DNA of 64,000 nt from Lycium barbarum (GCF_019175385.1 NC_083345.1:125181657-125245656), one strand, 5' to 3'; positions 36,001 through 45,975 are shown, counted from the stretch's first letter. Notes: generated from the letters alone by a model not told the origin. Program-made: numbers and translations.

Positions 36001-38323
36001 GAGTAAAAAACTAGATATTAAGCAAAAGTACGAACAAAATGCAACAATTTGCCCAAAGAAGTGTGTTTTAAACGCTCAAGGGCTAAGAACCTACACATTA
36101 AACCTAACAACTCTAAGCACAGATGCAAAAATCAGAAGAAAAAAAAATTACAATAGCAATTACAAAAGTAGCAAAGCTAAAAATTCAAAGTAAAATGAGC
36201 AAAAACACAGATAATAAGCCAAAAACACAATTTTCTGAACAATAAACCTAACAACTATAAGCGCATATATAAAAACCAGAAAAAAGGAACAGTTTACAAT
36301 AGCAATTACAAAAACCTAGATATAAGCAGAGTACGCACAAAATGCAATAATTTGCCCTAAATAACTAAAAGTTCAAAGTAAAATGAGCAAACAAACACTT
36401 TTATTGAACGCGCAAGGGCTAAAAACCTAACAAATTAAACCTAACAACTCTAAGCGCAAATATACAGAAAAATAATTACAATTAATAACAGAAGTAGCGT
36501 ATCTATATAAAAGATTCAGAAAAAAGGAACAATTTACAATAGCAATTACAATTTTCAAAGAAAAATGAGAAAAAAAAACTAGATATTTAAACAGAGTACG
36601 CACAAAACACTATAACTTGCCCTAAATAATTAACGTGCTAAATCCTACACATTAAACCTAACAACTCTAGCGCAAATATACAAACAAAAAAAAATGTTCA
36701 CCTTGCAAGTAAGCACAAATTGCAATAATTTACTAAATAATTAACACACAAAAGCTAAAATTTCAAAGAAAAATGAGCAAAAAACTAGATATTAAGCAGA
36801 GTAAGCACAAATTGCAATAATTTACTAAATAATTAACGCGCAGAAGCTAAAATTTCAAAGAAAAATGAGCAAAAACCTAGATATTAAGCAGAGTAAGCAC
36901 AAATTGCAATAATTTACTAAATAATTAACACGCAAAAGCTAAAATTTCAAAGAAAAATGAGCAAAAACCTAGATATTAAAGCAAAAACACAATTTTTTGA
37001 ATGCTCAAAGGCTAAAAACCTAACACATTAAACCTAACAACTCTAAGCGCAAATATACAGAAAAAAAATTACAATTAATAACGGAAGTAGCGTATCTATA
37101 TATAGTTCAAGCGAATAGAAGGTTCTAGAAGGAAAAAAAAGAACAATTTACAATAGCAATTACAATTTTCAAAGAAAAATGAGCAAAAACCTAGATATTA
37201 AGCAGAGTAAGCACAAATTGCAATAATTTACTAAATAATTAACACGCAAAAGCTAAAATTTCAAAGAAAAATGAGCAAAAACCTAGATATTAAAGCAAAA
37301 ACACAATTTTTTGAATGCTCAAAGGCTAAAAACCTAACACATTAAACCTAACAACTCTAAGCGCAAATATACAGAAAAAAAATTACAATTAATAACGGAA
37401 GTAGCGTATCTATATATAGTTCAAGCGAATAGAAGGTTCTAGAAGGAAAAAAAAGAACAATTTACAATAGCAATTACAATTTTCAAAGAAAAATGAGCAA
37501 AAACCTAGATATTAAGCAGAGTAAGCACAAATTGCAATAATTTACTAAATAATTAACACGCAAAAGCTAAAATTTCAAAGAAAAATGAGCAAAAACCTAG
37601 ATATTAAAGCAAAAACACAATTTTTTGAATGCTCAAAGGCTAAAAACCTAACACATTAAACCTAACAACTCTAAGCGCAAATATACAGAAAAAAAATTAC
37701 AATTAATAACGGAAGTAGCGTATCTATATATAGTTCAAGCGAATAGAAGGTTCTAGAAGGAAAAAAAAGAACAATTTACAATAGCAATTACAATTTTCAA
37801 AGAAAAATGAGCAAAAACCTAGATATTAAGCAAAAGTACGAACAAAATGCAACAATTTGCCCTAAAAAATTACAATTGCAATAACCGAAGTGGCGTATCT
37901 ATATATATAGTTCAAGCGAATAGAAGGTTCTAGAAGAAGAAAAAAAATGTTCACCTTGCAAGTAAGCACAAATTGCAATAATTTACTAAATAATTAACGC
38001 GCAAAAGCTAAAATGTTCAAAGTAAAATGAGTAAAAACCTAACACATTAAACCTAACAATTCTAAGACCAAATAAAAATTACAATTAATATATATTTCAG
38101 GCGAATAGAAGGTTCTAGAAGAAGAAGAAGAAAAAAATGTTCACCTTGCAAGTGAGAGACAAAGGTGAACGAACTCTTGAGGATCAATTTTAGGCTGATT
38201 ATTACACACGTGTGTTGCTAATCTATCAGCAACGGCTGAGATTCGAAACGAGTTTACATATGACGGATTTAACGTGTTTGCTCCGGCGTTGACTCCGGCG
38301 TTGACCGTCGCTGCTCCGGCCAT
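23241..38323 (-). CDS. PIAL2: PIAL2-like E4 SUMO-protein ligase with SP-RING finger
   Basis: Sixteen minus-strand exons: 38145-38323, 34202-34274, 32127-32192, 30398-30463, 30218-30300, 28245-28296, 28077-28148, 27774-27841, 27612-27660, 27432-27516, 27254-27355, 27018-27069, 25916-25967, 25414-25530, 24472-25344 and 23241-23921 (2670 nt, 889 aa). All have GT/AG ends and consistent phase; the exon 9 donor (GTCCGT) is weak. The N-terminus reads VNSFRISAVADRLATHV. The SP-RING zinc finger spans about residues 320-372 (GHSCKHLQ across exons 13-14, then SWRCPHCNQHVCFTD). An acidic SUMO-interacting motif, YLDLTDIDED, is near residue 431. The long C-terminus is Pro/Gln/Ser-rich. PIAL proteins promote SUMO chain formation in the nucleus and, in Arabidopsis, work with MOM1 in silencing. 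The protein is longer than Arabidopsis PIAL2 (about 760 aa). Confidence 0.93.
23628..23715 (-). repeat. 30-bp coding repeat in PIAL2 last exon
   Basis: Three tandem copies, encoding VHSPRTAPPS, VHSPRSAPPP and GHSPRSAPPL. Each holds an SPR motif that could be a proline-directed phosphorylation site; that role is inference. The frame is intact through all three copies. Confidence 0.85.
24160..24273 (-). mobile_element. TS SINE in PIAL2 intron 15
   Basis: The plus strand starts CAACAACAATATACCCAGTG and runs through GTGGGGTCTGGGGAAAG and TACGCAGCCCTACCCCTACC to CCGAGAGATCCTCAG, the complement of a TS SINE with its (TTG)n tail on the left. It is shared with copies at 26765, 45976, 63221 and 63739. 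Confidence 0.8.
26765..26818 (+). mobile_element. strongly 5'-truncated TS SINE in PIAL2 intron 12
   Basis: Only 54 bp of the 3' end remain (ATCCCCAGACCCCACTTGTG to the GTTGTTGTTG tail). Perfect 16-bp direct repeats, ATATAATAAGGGGTGG, flank it at 26749-26764 and 26819-26834. It is a clear retrotransposition product. Confidence 0.9.
28735..29430 (-). mobile_element. 5'-truncated LINE in PIAL2 intron 5
   Basis: The minus-strand reading frame holds EETNSHLFLHCKVTSQIWSL and SCWIKRGGSKSKKKWWRIVP, the zinc-binding zf-RVT region found at the C-terminus of plant LINE reverse transcriptases. The 3' end phrase TATTCCTCAGCATTAAGG recurs at the LINE in the CDPK intron (59525). Stops and frameshifts mark it as inactive, and the upstream limit is uncertain. 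Confidence 0.75.
29749..29994 (+). mobile_element. tRNA-derived SINE with perfect target duplication, PIAL2 intron 5
   Basis: It starts CCCGCAAGGGTGACTCAGTT with an A-box (TGACTCAGTTGGTTGAGC) and a degenerate B-box (AGGTCAAAACCCC), then a GC-rich body and a poly-A tail of about 15. Perfect 15-bp direct repeats, ACTCCTAAATTGTCA, flank it at 29734-29748 and 29995-30009. It is a SolS-type Solanaceae SINE. The intact duplication points to recent insertion. Confidence 0.9.
30775..31440. repeat. dispersed repeats in PIAL2 intron 3, tentative
   Basis: The stretch 30778-31140 has GCGCTTGGCAGTGTTTTCAA at the left and GAAGCGCCCTCCCTGAGCTT plus other AAGCGC motifs at the right, roughly inverted, as in a known plant dispersed repeat. 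The stretch 31195-31440 (TTTTGGATATGAATTTGGTG, CTGGACATGCATTTCAC) also looks MITE-derived. I could not fix either boundary. Confidence 0.35.
33021..33056 (+). repeat. poly-C/poly-A tract in PIAL2 intron 2
   Basis: A run of about 20 C followed directly by about 15 A. One of six long C or G runs in the window. Confidence 0.95.
35340..38100. repeat. AT-rich tandem array filling PIAL2 intron 1
   Basis: Units share AAAACCTAGATATTAAGC, ATGCAATAATTTGCC or TTGCAATAATTTACT, ACATTAAACCTAACAACTC, and GAAGGTTCTAGAAG. At 36721-36960 a 92-bp period is clear. The left part is diverged and the right part nearly perfect. The array ends some 40 bp from the exon 1 donor. The short open frames inside it are not genes. 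Confidence 0.85.
36880..37821. repeat. 314-bp higher-order repeat, three near-identical copies
   Basis: The anchor GCAAAAACACAATTTTTTGA recurs at 36981, 37295 and 37609, exactly 314 bp apart, and adjacent text is unchanged between copies. Each 314-bp unit contains one 92-bp-type unit plus a block with TATATATAGTTCAAGCGAAT. The uniformity suggests recent amplification by unequal exchange. Confidence 0.9.
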
Positions 38324-38379
38324 ATTAGAATATGATACTGAGAACTTTTTTTGGTTTTTCTCTGCTTATATATGAGGCA

Positions 38380-38640
38380 AAATAGTTTCATTTAAGTAGG
38401 TTCCTTATGTTTGAAGTTGGGTGCAATATGGTACCTTAAGAGTGTGGATTTAACGGTTTTGGTCCTTTGAGTTTTCTAAAAGTTAACGTTTTTATCTATT
38501 GGATTTGACGGGAATTACTATGAAAAAAGAAGGAAATTAGAGGTAACTTACATATGGAAGTATTAATTTTTGTAGCTTCTGTTGTTGTTTTTTATTTAGT
38601 TTTGGAGTCTGGTGTATCGTTTTGAGGTGTAATTTCTGAT
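38380..38640. mobile_element. fragment of a Mutator-like family in the PIAL2 promoter
   Basis: Phrases such as TTAAGTAGGTTCCTTATG, TTTAACGGTTTTGGTCCTTT and TTGACGGGAATTACTATG recur at 39285-39440, 41040-41260 and 41400-41600. Related wording is also in the complete element at 56821-57380, which has a 10-bp target duplication. This copy starts about 60 bp upstream of the PIAL2 start codon. Its own ends are not preserved. Confidence 0.55.
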
Positions 38641-38980
38641 AGTTTTTATACGGGAGATCTCATGGATTGGAAACAATCCTTATGGTTTGTTTTGATATCC
38701 GGTAGAAATAATAAAAAAAGAAAATAAAACAAAAAGTGTAGGTTGTTTGGTGAGACTAGTGATAGGAGACTAGCTAGCTTGATTTGGAGAGCACTTTTTG
38801 AGTGAAATATTTTTTTTTGTTGCTAAATGTTACGACCTAAATGCTGAACTGTTGACCCTATTTCACAGTTCCCATCGAGCTAACAGACAAAGTTGAATAA
38901 ATAATTTACTTAATATAGAAACCGTAACTTTTGCAAAACTAAAAGGACTAAAATAGTTAAAAGCACACATTATACCTTAA

Positions 38981-39268
38981 GGGGTCGTTTGATATGCGGA
39001 CTAAATTATCCCGGGATTATAATTCCGGAATTATCCTAGGACTAATTTATCTCATCTCTCAGATGGGATAAAATAATCCCAAGGTTAATGAGATAAGGTG
39101 AGATATCTCATCCTTAAGTATGAGCTTCATTTTATACTCCGTTTGGTAGAAGGTATAAATTAATCTCGGGATAAATTTATACCTTCTACTAAATCTCAAA
39201 GTTAGTGCTGGGATATCCTAAAGTTAGTGCTGGGATATCCCACCTTATACCGTGTACCAAAAGACCCC
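38981..39268. mobile_element. Tourist-like MITE in the PIAL2 upstream region
   Basis: It starts GGGGTCGTTTGATATGCGG and ends CCGTGTACCAAAAGACCCC, with TAA on both sides (38978-38980 and 39269-39271). It is 288 bp and noncoding. A 21-bp internal direct repeat (AAAGTTAGTGCTGGGATATCC type) lies near the right end. Confidence 0.85.
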
Positions 39269-39504
39269 TAATGAGTCAAAAGAGTTTCACTTAAGTAGGT
39301 TCCTTATTTTTGAAGTTGGGTTCAAAAAAGTCCCTTAAGTATGGATTTAATAGTTTTGGTCCTTTAAGTTTGGTCAAAGTTAACACTTCCAGTCTTCGTT
39401 CAATATTAAAGGAATTTAGTAATATTAAAGGAATTTAGTTAGTCTGGTACGCCGTCGTTGCACTCCTTAATGAGTCAAAATAGTTTCACTGCACATTTCT
39501 ACTA

Positions 39505-40030
39505 CAGTCAAACTTCTATATAACAGCATCGTCGGATTCGAAAATTTTCAGCTGTTATAGAGAATGGTTGTTATACACCTATAACAGCATTGACATTTAA
39601 ATAATACTTCACTGTTATAGGCAAAAAAAAAATCATAAAATCTAATTTTCATATTTAGTTGTCAAATTCTAAGTTTAATCACACTTTGTATAATAAAGGA
39701 AGATAGTTTAATGATGAAAATATATATATTCATATGATATTTTTTGTCATAAATAGTGTATTAAATGATCAAATATTTGGTCCAAATCTCTACACTTATA
39801 ATTGGTAATCATAGGTATTCTATTTGTATAAAGATGGTTAATTATTATATTACCAAAAAAGAAGATAGCTGTTATATGGGGGACAATTTTACAAAAAGTG
39901 TATTGTTATAAAGTTGGTTGCTGCTGTTATAGGTGAAATGCTGTTATAGAGAAGTAAAATATAACATAAAAATCGATTCCGAAAAAACTTGACTGTTATA
40001 TGCGAGTGTCGTTATAGAGAGGTCTAACTG
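39505..40030. mobile_element. TA-flanked MITE with CAGTCAAACTTC ends
   Basis: It starts CAGTCAAACTTCTATATAAC and ends as the complement of CAGTTAGACCTCTCTATAAC, with TA on both sides. Internal phrases GCTGTTATAGAGAATGGTTG and GCTGTTATAGAGAAG repeat the theme in both orientations. It is 526 bp and noncoding; TA duplication suggests a mariner-type origin. Confidence 0.7.
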
Positions 40031-40034
40031 TATA

Positions 40035-40200
40035 TTAGACGAGTGGGTTTGGTTGTCAACCACCCACTCTTCTAATATAGTTATTATTAAATTTAAAAAA
40101 ATTAAGGTGGGGTCCACGTGAAGAATTAGGAGACAATTGGAAAAAAAATATTAAGGTAGGGTCCACGTGAAGAAGTAGGAGACAATTGGCAAAAAAAAAG
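40035..40200 (+). mobile_element. hairpin plus 47-bp duplication, Helitron-like, tentative
   Basis: GAGTGGGT and ACCCACTC (40041-40069) can pair, followed by TTCTAATATAGT, which parallels the hairpin plus TATATAGT at 6179-6210. Then a roughly 47-bp unit containing AGGTGGGGTCCACGTGAAGA is duplicated (about 40105-40190). Class uncertain. Confidence 0.35.
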
Positions 40201-40741
40201 GACATTTAAATAATGATAATAATTTCAGAAAATGGTAAAGGTACGCTTAGAAAAAATTTAAAGAAGAGAAAATCAAGAAAAAAGAAATAACGATTTAAAT
40301 TGAACACAAAAACCGCTAAAGAAGTCGTAAAACCAAAAGATTTAAAACTTATACCTTTGGGTAAGGATAAAAATGCACTAATTTTAGACAAATACGTCTC
40401 ACGCAAATAATGAGGAATAACATCAAGAAGACGAAATATAAACGTTCAACAAACGTATACACATATTTTCTTAAAATGATGAAGTTGGTCGATACTTAAA
40501 AATTTAAGACTACAACAGATGTTAACACATGAAAGCGTTTTTCAGTGTTGTTGAGTAGAAAGAGATGATGGCATGAAACTCGGTAGGAGAAGATGTATTT
40601 CAAATCTTTTAATTGGAGAACCAAATAAGGAAAGTCATATATGGGAGAAGCGGACTAAGTAAAATAATTTATTGATATTGTCAATTAATTGAATTATAAT
40701 ACTTTCTATAATAAAAATTTCATAATCATATTACTAAAAGG

Positions 40742-40965
40742 TACTCTCTCTGTCCTAATTTATGTAACTTAGTTTGACTAGGCACGAAATTTAAAAAAGA
40801 AAGGAAAGATCTTTGAAACTTGTGGTCTAAAACAAGTCATAGATATTTGTGTGGATTTAAATCATTTCATTAAAGGGGAAGTTTCAAGTTAAATGATTTA
40901 TAAACATAAAAATATATCATTCTTTTTTAGACAGACTAAAAAGAAAAGTGTGATACTATTTTTTG
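40742..40965. mobile_element. Stowaway-like MITE lacking its right terminus
   Basis: The left end CTCTCTCTGTCCTAATTTAT and the interior (GGCACGAAATTTAAAAAAG, GATATTTGTGTGGATTTAAA) match the 16957 copy. The right end stops at AAAAAGAAAAGTGTGATAC, where the Helitron-type terminus at 40971 begins. Confidence 0.65.
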
Positions 40966-40970
40966 TGTTG

Positions 40971-41004
40971 GGCCCGTGCTAGCACGGGCTTTCATCATCT
41001 AGTA
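40971..41004 (+). mobile_element. Helitron 3' terminus
   Basis: The perfect palindrome GCCCGTGCTAGCACGGGC is followed nine bases later by CTAG and then T. A GC-rich hairpin 8-12 bp before CTRR next to T is the canonical Helitron 3' end. The 5' TC end was not identified. A lone half of the same pattern (GCACGGGC...CTAGT) is at 45220-45242. Confidence 0.75.
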
Positions 41005-41274
41005 ATATTGAGATAATGACGTCGTTGCTTATATGTTTGAGATAAGTTCAAAATAGTCTCTTAAGTATGGATTTAATAGTTTTGGTCCTTTAAGTTTTGT
41101 AATAAGTTTAAAATTTTTAGTTTCCTTTAAATATTTAAGGAATTTTGTTAGAATTGACGGGAATTATGATGGAAAAAATGAAATTAGCGGAAACTTATAT
41201 TTAGAGATAGGATTTTTGTAGTTTCTGTTATTTTTTTTTATAGGAATTTGTTGTTTTTTATAGGAATTACTATG

Positions 41275-41303
41275 GAATTGACCGTGGTTGTTCCGGCCAT
41301 ATT
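41275..41303 (-). pseudogene. truncated copy of the PIAL2 translation start region
   Basis: The minus strand reads MAGTTTVNS from an ATG at 41301-41303, then changes into unrelated sequence. The next upstream bases (CATATTAGAA on plus) match those just upstream of the real PIAL2 start codon. It is one of several duplicated 5' fragments. Confidence 0.65.
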
Positions 41304-41332
41304 AGAACTCCTTAATGAGTCAAATAGTTTCA

Positions 41333-41334
<2 letters not shown>

Positions 41335-41388
<54 letters not shown>
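41335..41388 (+). repeat. (TA)n microsatellite
   Basis: About 27 uninterrupted TA units between two duplicated PIAL2-upstream segments. Confidence 0.95.
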
Positions 41389-41389
<1 letters not shown>

Positions 41390-41612
41390 ACAAAAAGGTC
41401 CCCTTATATGTTTCAAAATAGTCCTTTTAAGTATGGATTTAATTTAATAATTTTGGTCCTTTTAAATTTGCTAAAAGTTAACATTTTTAGTCTTCCTTAT
41501 ATATTTAAGGAACTTCGTTAGATTTGACGGGGATTACTATGAAAGAAAAAAAAGGGAAATTAGCGGAAACTCAACATTTAGAGATGCAAGTTTAATGGAA
41601 AAAACAAAAAAG

Positions 41613-41757
41613 GAACCTTGCAAGTGAGTGGCAAAGGTGAACAAACTCCTGCGTGTCAATTCAGGACTGATTATTACAAACGTGTCTTGCCAATCGATTA
41701 GCAATGGCGGAGATGCCGGCCGCCTGAATCGAGTTCACATTCGTTGTTCCGGCCATG
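41613..41757 (-). pseudogene. degenerate duplicate of PIAL2 exon 1
   Basis: The minus strand starts MAGTTNVNSIQAAGISAIA and continues NRLARHVCNNQS, stop, IDTQEFVHLCHSLA, aligning over its length with the real exon 1 (ISAVADRLATHVCNNQPK, IDPQEFVHLCLSLA). An in-frame TGA replaces a sense codon, and about 30 bp of the N-terminal coding part is missing. Flanking 5' UTR sequence (ACTGAAATTTTTTGGTT) also matches. No downstream PIAL2 exons accompany it, so it cannot make a ligase. Confidence 0.88.
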
Positions 41758-42044
41758 TTAAGCTCCTCTCCACACTGAAATTTTTTGGTTCTATTCTAAG
41801 GAGTCTAAACAGTTTGAATGTACATATAGATATAGCGCGCGTGTATAAGATTGTGAGAATCTAAATTCTATGTCTCTTAAAGTATGCTGACGCAGAAATA
41901 ATTACGTGGACTGAGGAAAAAGGTAATTAGAGGCTTGGAAAATGGTAAGTAGAGGCTTGATTCTTATGGCATTCTTCCTGGATGGAAGGTTGATCACAAG
42001 GTTAGGTGCTCTTTAGGTGTACTTGGTTTTATTTGTTAATAGTA

Positions 42045-42276
42045 TTCCCCCGTCTCATTTTAAATGTCTTAATTTGATTTGACACAAAATTTAAGAAATA
42101 AAAAGAAACTTGTGAATCTTGTATTGTTAAATTAAAGATGCGTGTAGTCATCTAAATTTCGTGGTCTTAAATTTACCGTATGGAATATTGGTTGAAAAAC
42201 TTAATAAATTTAGAAAGAATCATTTTTAAAGACCAAAAAAAAAAAAAGTTAGACACTTAAATTGGGACGAAGAGAG
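42045..42276. mobile_element. Stowaway-like MITE
   Basis: It starts TTCCCCCGTCTCATTTTAAA after TA and ends CTTAAATTGGGACGAAGAGAG before TA. It has the same arrangement as the other Stowaway copies but with TTTAAATGTC-type ends. A shorter candidate follows at 42377-42497 (CTTCCTCGGTCTCCTATGAA to AAAGGGAG). Confidence 0.75.
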
Positions 42277-42540
42277 TAATATTTACATTTGTTATAAAAA
42301 AAAAATGAGAAAATAAATAAAGAAGGCGACAAATACAATTAAATACCAAAAAGATTGCAAAAATAGATAATATATACTTCCTCGGTCTCCTATGAAGGGT
42401 AAAATGGAAAAGAGTAATAAACTTTATCTTGAACTTCTAAAATGACATTTGACACAAACATTTTTGACAAACACGATAGATAATTTGATACAAAGGGAGA
42501 ATGTATATTCTGATTTTCATATTATTTTTGGAATAATTTA

Positions 42541-42654
<114 letters not shown>

Positions 42655-43491
42655 TTAAAAATTCTCACAACTTTAATGTGCACACCTATTGTTAACGTAA
42701 TTATAGCTTAATTTTCATAAATGAAATGAATTCATATATGTATATATAGATTTAGTTTAGCAAAATGTAACTACATAACTATGTCATACATACAGGTAGA
42801 TTAAAATTACAACTGACTCCTATTTAAGTCGGTTTCTTTTTCTTGAGTCGTTTAATAGTGCAAATAGGTTGTTTATTTCTATTTTTTGACCAGGGAACAT
42901 TAGGGAATTTGAGAAGGAAATACTTATTAGTTCTTCTCTCTTTATTATTATTATTATTATTATTTTTTTTTGGAAAATATTCAATTTTGATTGGAGAAGT
43001 TCGCTGGTCTATAATTTTTGTGTTAATTTTATAATGAGCAGGTTAACTTAAATTGCATTTTAGAAATTAAATTCATGAAATTTATTTGTGGAATGTAACT
43101 TGTAAATTGCATTTCTGAAATGGAATTTGTTCATTTTTTTTTTGTATTCATTCATGATTAGTATACGCACATTTACTCATGAATCGTGCTTCTAGCTAAC
43201 TTCATTAACTTTATAATTGCTACTGCTGATATAGATAACTCATAACTAAATGTCATTTCTACGTATTAAATAAGAGTTGGTTTCAACGTGTCAGTTTTTG
43301 GGCATAAATGAAAATTAAGTATTTTAATCTTTGAAACATATTTGCAAAATTAGCTTGCTTAGGATGGTTGTCTTCTCTGCTTTATGATTTGGACCTTATC
43401 AACAACTCTAGAAAAAAGTCCATGCTTTTTGTTATATTACAGATCATGCCCTGGTGGGGCCATTGAACTTCCAAATGGAAATTTGCAGGAT

Positions 43492-43790
43492 TGGCGTTCG
43501 CTAGGGGTGGTTTTTAATTTTTGTCCTCAAATTGGTGGTCTTTAACTTTTGTCCTTCGTAAAAAATTCATTGGTTTTAGGTTCGAACTCTCGCTCAGTCA
43601 AAAATTTTAAAAAAATTCGCAAGGTAGAGTTTTGAAACAAAATTCTGCCTTGTGATTTTTTTTTTTACTGAGTTGGGGTTCGCACTCACAACCTCGGGGC
43701 ATTAGGCGAAAAACAAAACTTAAAAACCAATAATTTGAAGGGAAAAAATTAAAGACCACCCCAAATGAAGGGCAATCCGCGCAAAAAATG
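43492..43790. mobile_element. short relative of the nested element at 15838
   Basis: It shares GGGTGGTTTTTAATTTTTG, GGTTCGAACTCTCGCTCAG and the right end GAAGGGCAATCCGCGCAAAA with the 15838-16730 element in inverted order. The palindromic core is absent, so this is the compact form of the family, about 300 bp. Confidence 0.7.
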
Positions 43791-43812
43791 CTTCCAAATC
43801 ACGTATGATTTA

Positions 43813-44189
43813 TAGCCTGTTTGGCCAAGCTTATTTTTTCCCAAAAATGCTTATTTTTTTCAATAAGTGCTTATTTTAAAATATTAAGGTGTTTAGCCAA
43901 GCTTTTGAGAGAAAATAAGTGTTTCTGGGAGTAGCAAAAACAGTTTTTTCAGAAGTTAAAGTTAATAGCTTTTTTCCAAAAGCACTTTTTTGAAAAGCTC
44001 TTTTGAGAAAAATACACTTAGAAACACTTTTAAAAAGCTTGGCAAACACTAATTGTTGCTCAAAAGTGTTTTTTAAATTAATTGGCCAAACACAAACTGC
44101 TTTTCACCAAAAGGACTTTTTTGAAAAGCACTTTTGAAAAAAATAATTTTGAAAATAAATTGATTTTAGAAGCTTGGCCAAACAGGCTA
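43813..44189. mobile_element. Tourist-like MITE, second member of the 8344 family
   Basis: The ends are TAGCCTGTTTGGCCAAGCTT and its complement, with TTA on both sides (43810-43812 and 44190-44192). It is 377 bp and noncoding. Confidence 0.85.
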
Positions 44190-44371
44190 TTAATCTAATT
44201 TCTTGCACATATTTATATTTGAATCTCGTCAAGGATTTGAATATATTTATACCCAGATTTATATCATCAAATTGTGTAAATTATTATGTTAAGGGATTTG
44301 ATAAGGTGATAACTGATACTAATTAATCATGAATAAATACTAAAAGTTTATGTATAAATACATGTTATATA

Positions 44372-44635
44372 CTCCCTCTCTTCCTTTTTACTTGGTCCGT
44401 GTATTAAAAGTTGAAGTTCTTTTATTTGTCTATTTTAGCAAATCGGGAAAAATTTATTACTTTCTTTCAATATTATCGTTATCATTAAGTAACGACATAC
44501 ATAAAATATTAATAGTCAAACTTAGATTTTTAAAGCATAATTAATGAGATTAATTCAATAAAATAAAATCCTAATAAATATCTTTTCAAGGGGAATGTCG
44601 AGTCAATTCAGCCAAGTACAAAAGAACGAAGGGAG
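44372..44635. mobile_element. Stowaway-like MITE
   Basis: It starts CTCCCTCTCTTCCTTTTTAC after TA and ends CAAAAGAACGAAGGGAG before TA, with inverted TACTTGG / CCAAGTA inside the ends. It is 264 bp. Confidence 0.8.
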
Positions 44636-45284
44636 TATTTATTCACAATACGGATAAGATTTTACTTTTGTGAAGAATAAAAATAATTCGCTTCTAAATA
44701 ACGTGCAATACTCGATATTCTTTTATATGCAAAACAAATCAATCAGTACTTGATCAAGTCTAATATTCCTCTGAGTTATCGATTATTACATATACTAAAA
44801 CTCAATATTGAACAGAGCAGATTTTCACTGAAAAAATATTATTGGATCTCTCTTTCTTGCACACACACGTTAATAGATTCCATATATCCTTGAACACATG
44901 CATGATAACATATGGGTGACATCCTTCGTGCATACCATTTATTTAGAGGCAAACATGTTAACACAAAGACCAAAGTCTGGGTACCATGTCAATAATGTTC
45001 TACTTTACCTCCTGATCTTATGTGTATTTTGTATCTCTATAATATTAGAATGGTTCAATTAGAAAAGTCATATATATTTGCGTGACATCTTATTAAGGGT
45101 AAAATGAAAAGTTTAAAGTCAAATTTTTATTAAATATATAAAAAAATATCATTATATTGATTAAAAAAGTCACATAAGTTGCGATAAAAAGATTAATAAA
45201 CAATCGATTCAATTTTCACAGCACGGGCCATAACCACCTAGTATTAAAAGAAAAAGTAAATAGACAATTATCATAAAAAATTAT

Positions 45285-45400
45285 AGTGGAGTGGTAAGTA
45301 TTTTCTTTTCTTATTTAAAGTTATGAGTTTGTGCCCTAAGAACGGAGTCGTCTTTGATAAAAAAAAGACTTTTACCCCTCAAATTGAAATTTTACAACAC
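45285..45400 (+). mobile_element. SINE-like remnant, same family as 2688
   Basis: TATAGTGGAGTGGTAAGTAT and the later GGAGTCGTCTTTG match the 2688 and 3186 copies. It is strongly diverged and lacks clear ends. Confidence 0.4.
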
Positions 45401-45975
45401 AATCCGAATTGTTATATCTTATAGAACAATAAGAAGTTTGGTCATGAATATACAATATCATCAACCTTGTCTAATTGAATAATCTTATATTTGTGCTGAA
45501 TTTGCAAGTATGTAAAAAGAGTAATGATCAGTATAATTTTAAGGGAAAAGGACATACAATGGCCAACAGGCCAAAGTAATCCCACATAAATGGGCCTAAA
45601 GCTGGCCGGCCCAGCAGCCCAAACGGCTTTTGAAAAAAAAAACCTTTCTGTGGCGACTTTGTCTTGTCACCACTAAAGATCAGTTTTTTTTTTTTTTTTT
45701 TTTTTTAAGTAGCAATTCAAAAAGTCTCCACTAAAGGTTAAAATTCATATTGAGCCTTCAACAAATGTTTCAAAACATGTATAATATGTGTATACTTATA
45801 CAATGATTGAACTTTCAAAAAATATTCCAAAACATGTATAATATGTGTATATTTATACGTTAATTGACCCTTCAAGAAATATCTCAGAACACTTGTGGTG
45901 ACTTTTAAAAGTCGCCACTAAAGGTTCGCTGCAAACTTCCGTTTATTTTTCTATCTTCTACTAAGGATTAAAAAA

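Noticed and set aside
35340..38100. Possible CRISPR-like array of regular repeats
   Set aside because: Repeats are long (92 and 314 bp), contiguous without unique spacers, intronic, and the genome is plant nuclear DNA.
45218..45242. Second Helitron 3' end (GCACGGGC...CTAGT)
   Set aside because: The left half of the hairpin is missing, so the terminus cannot be supported on its own.
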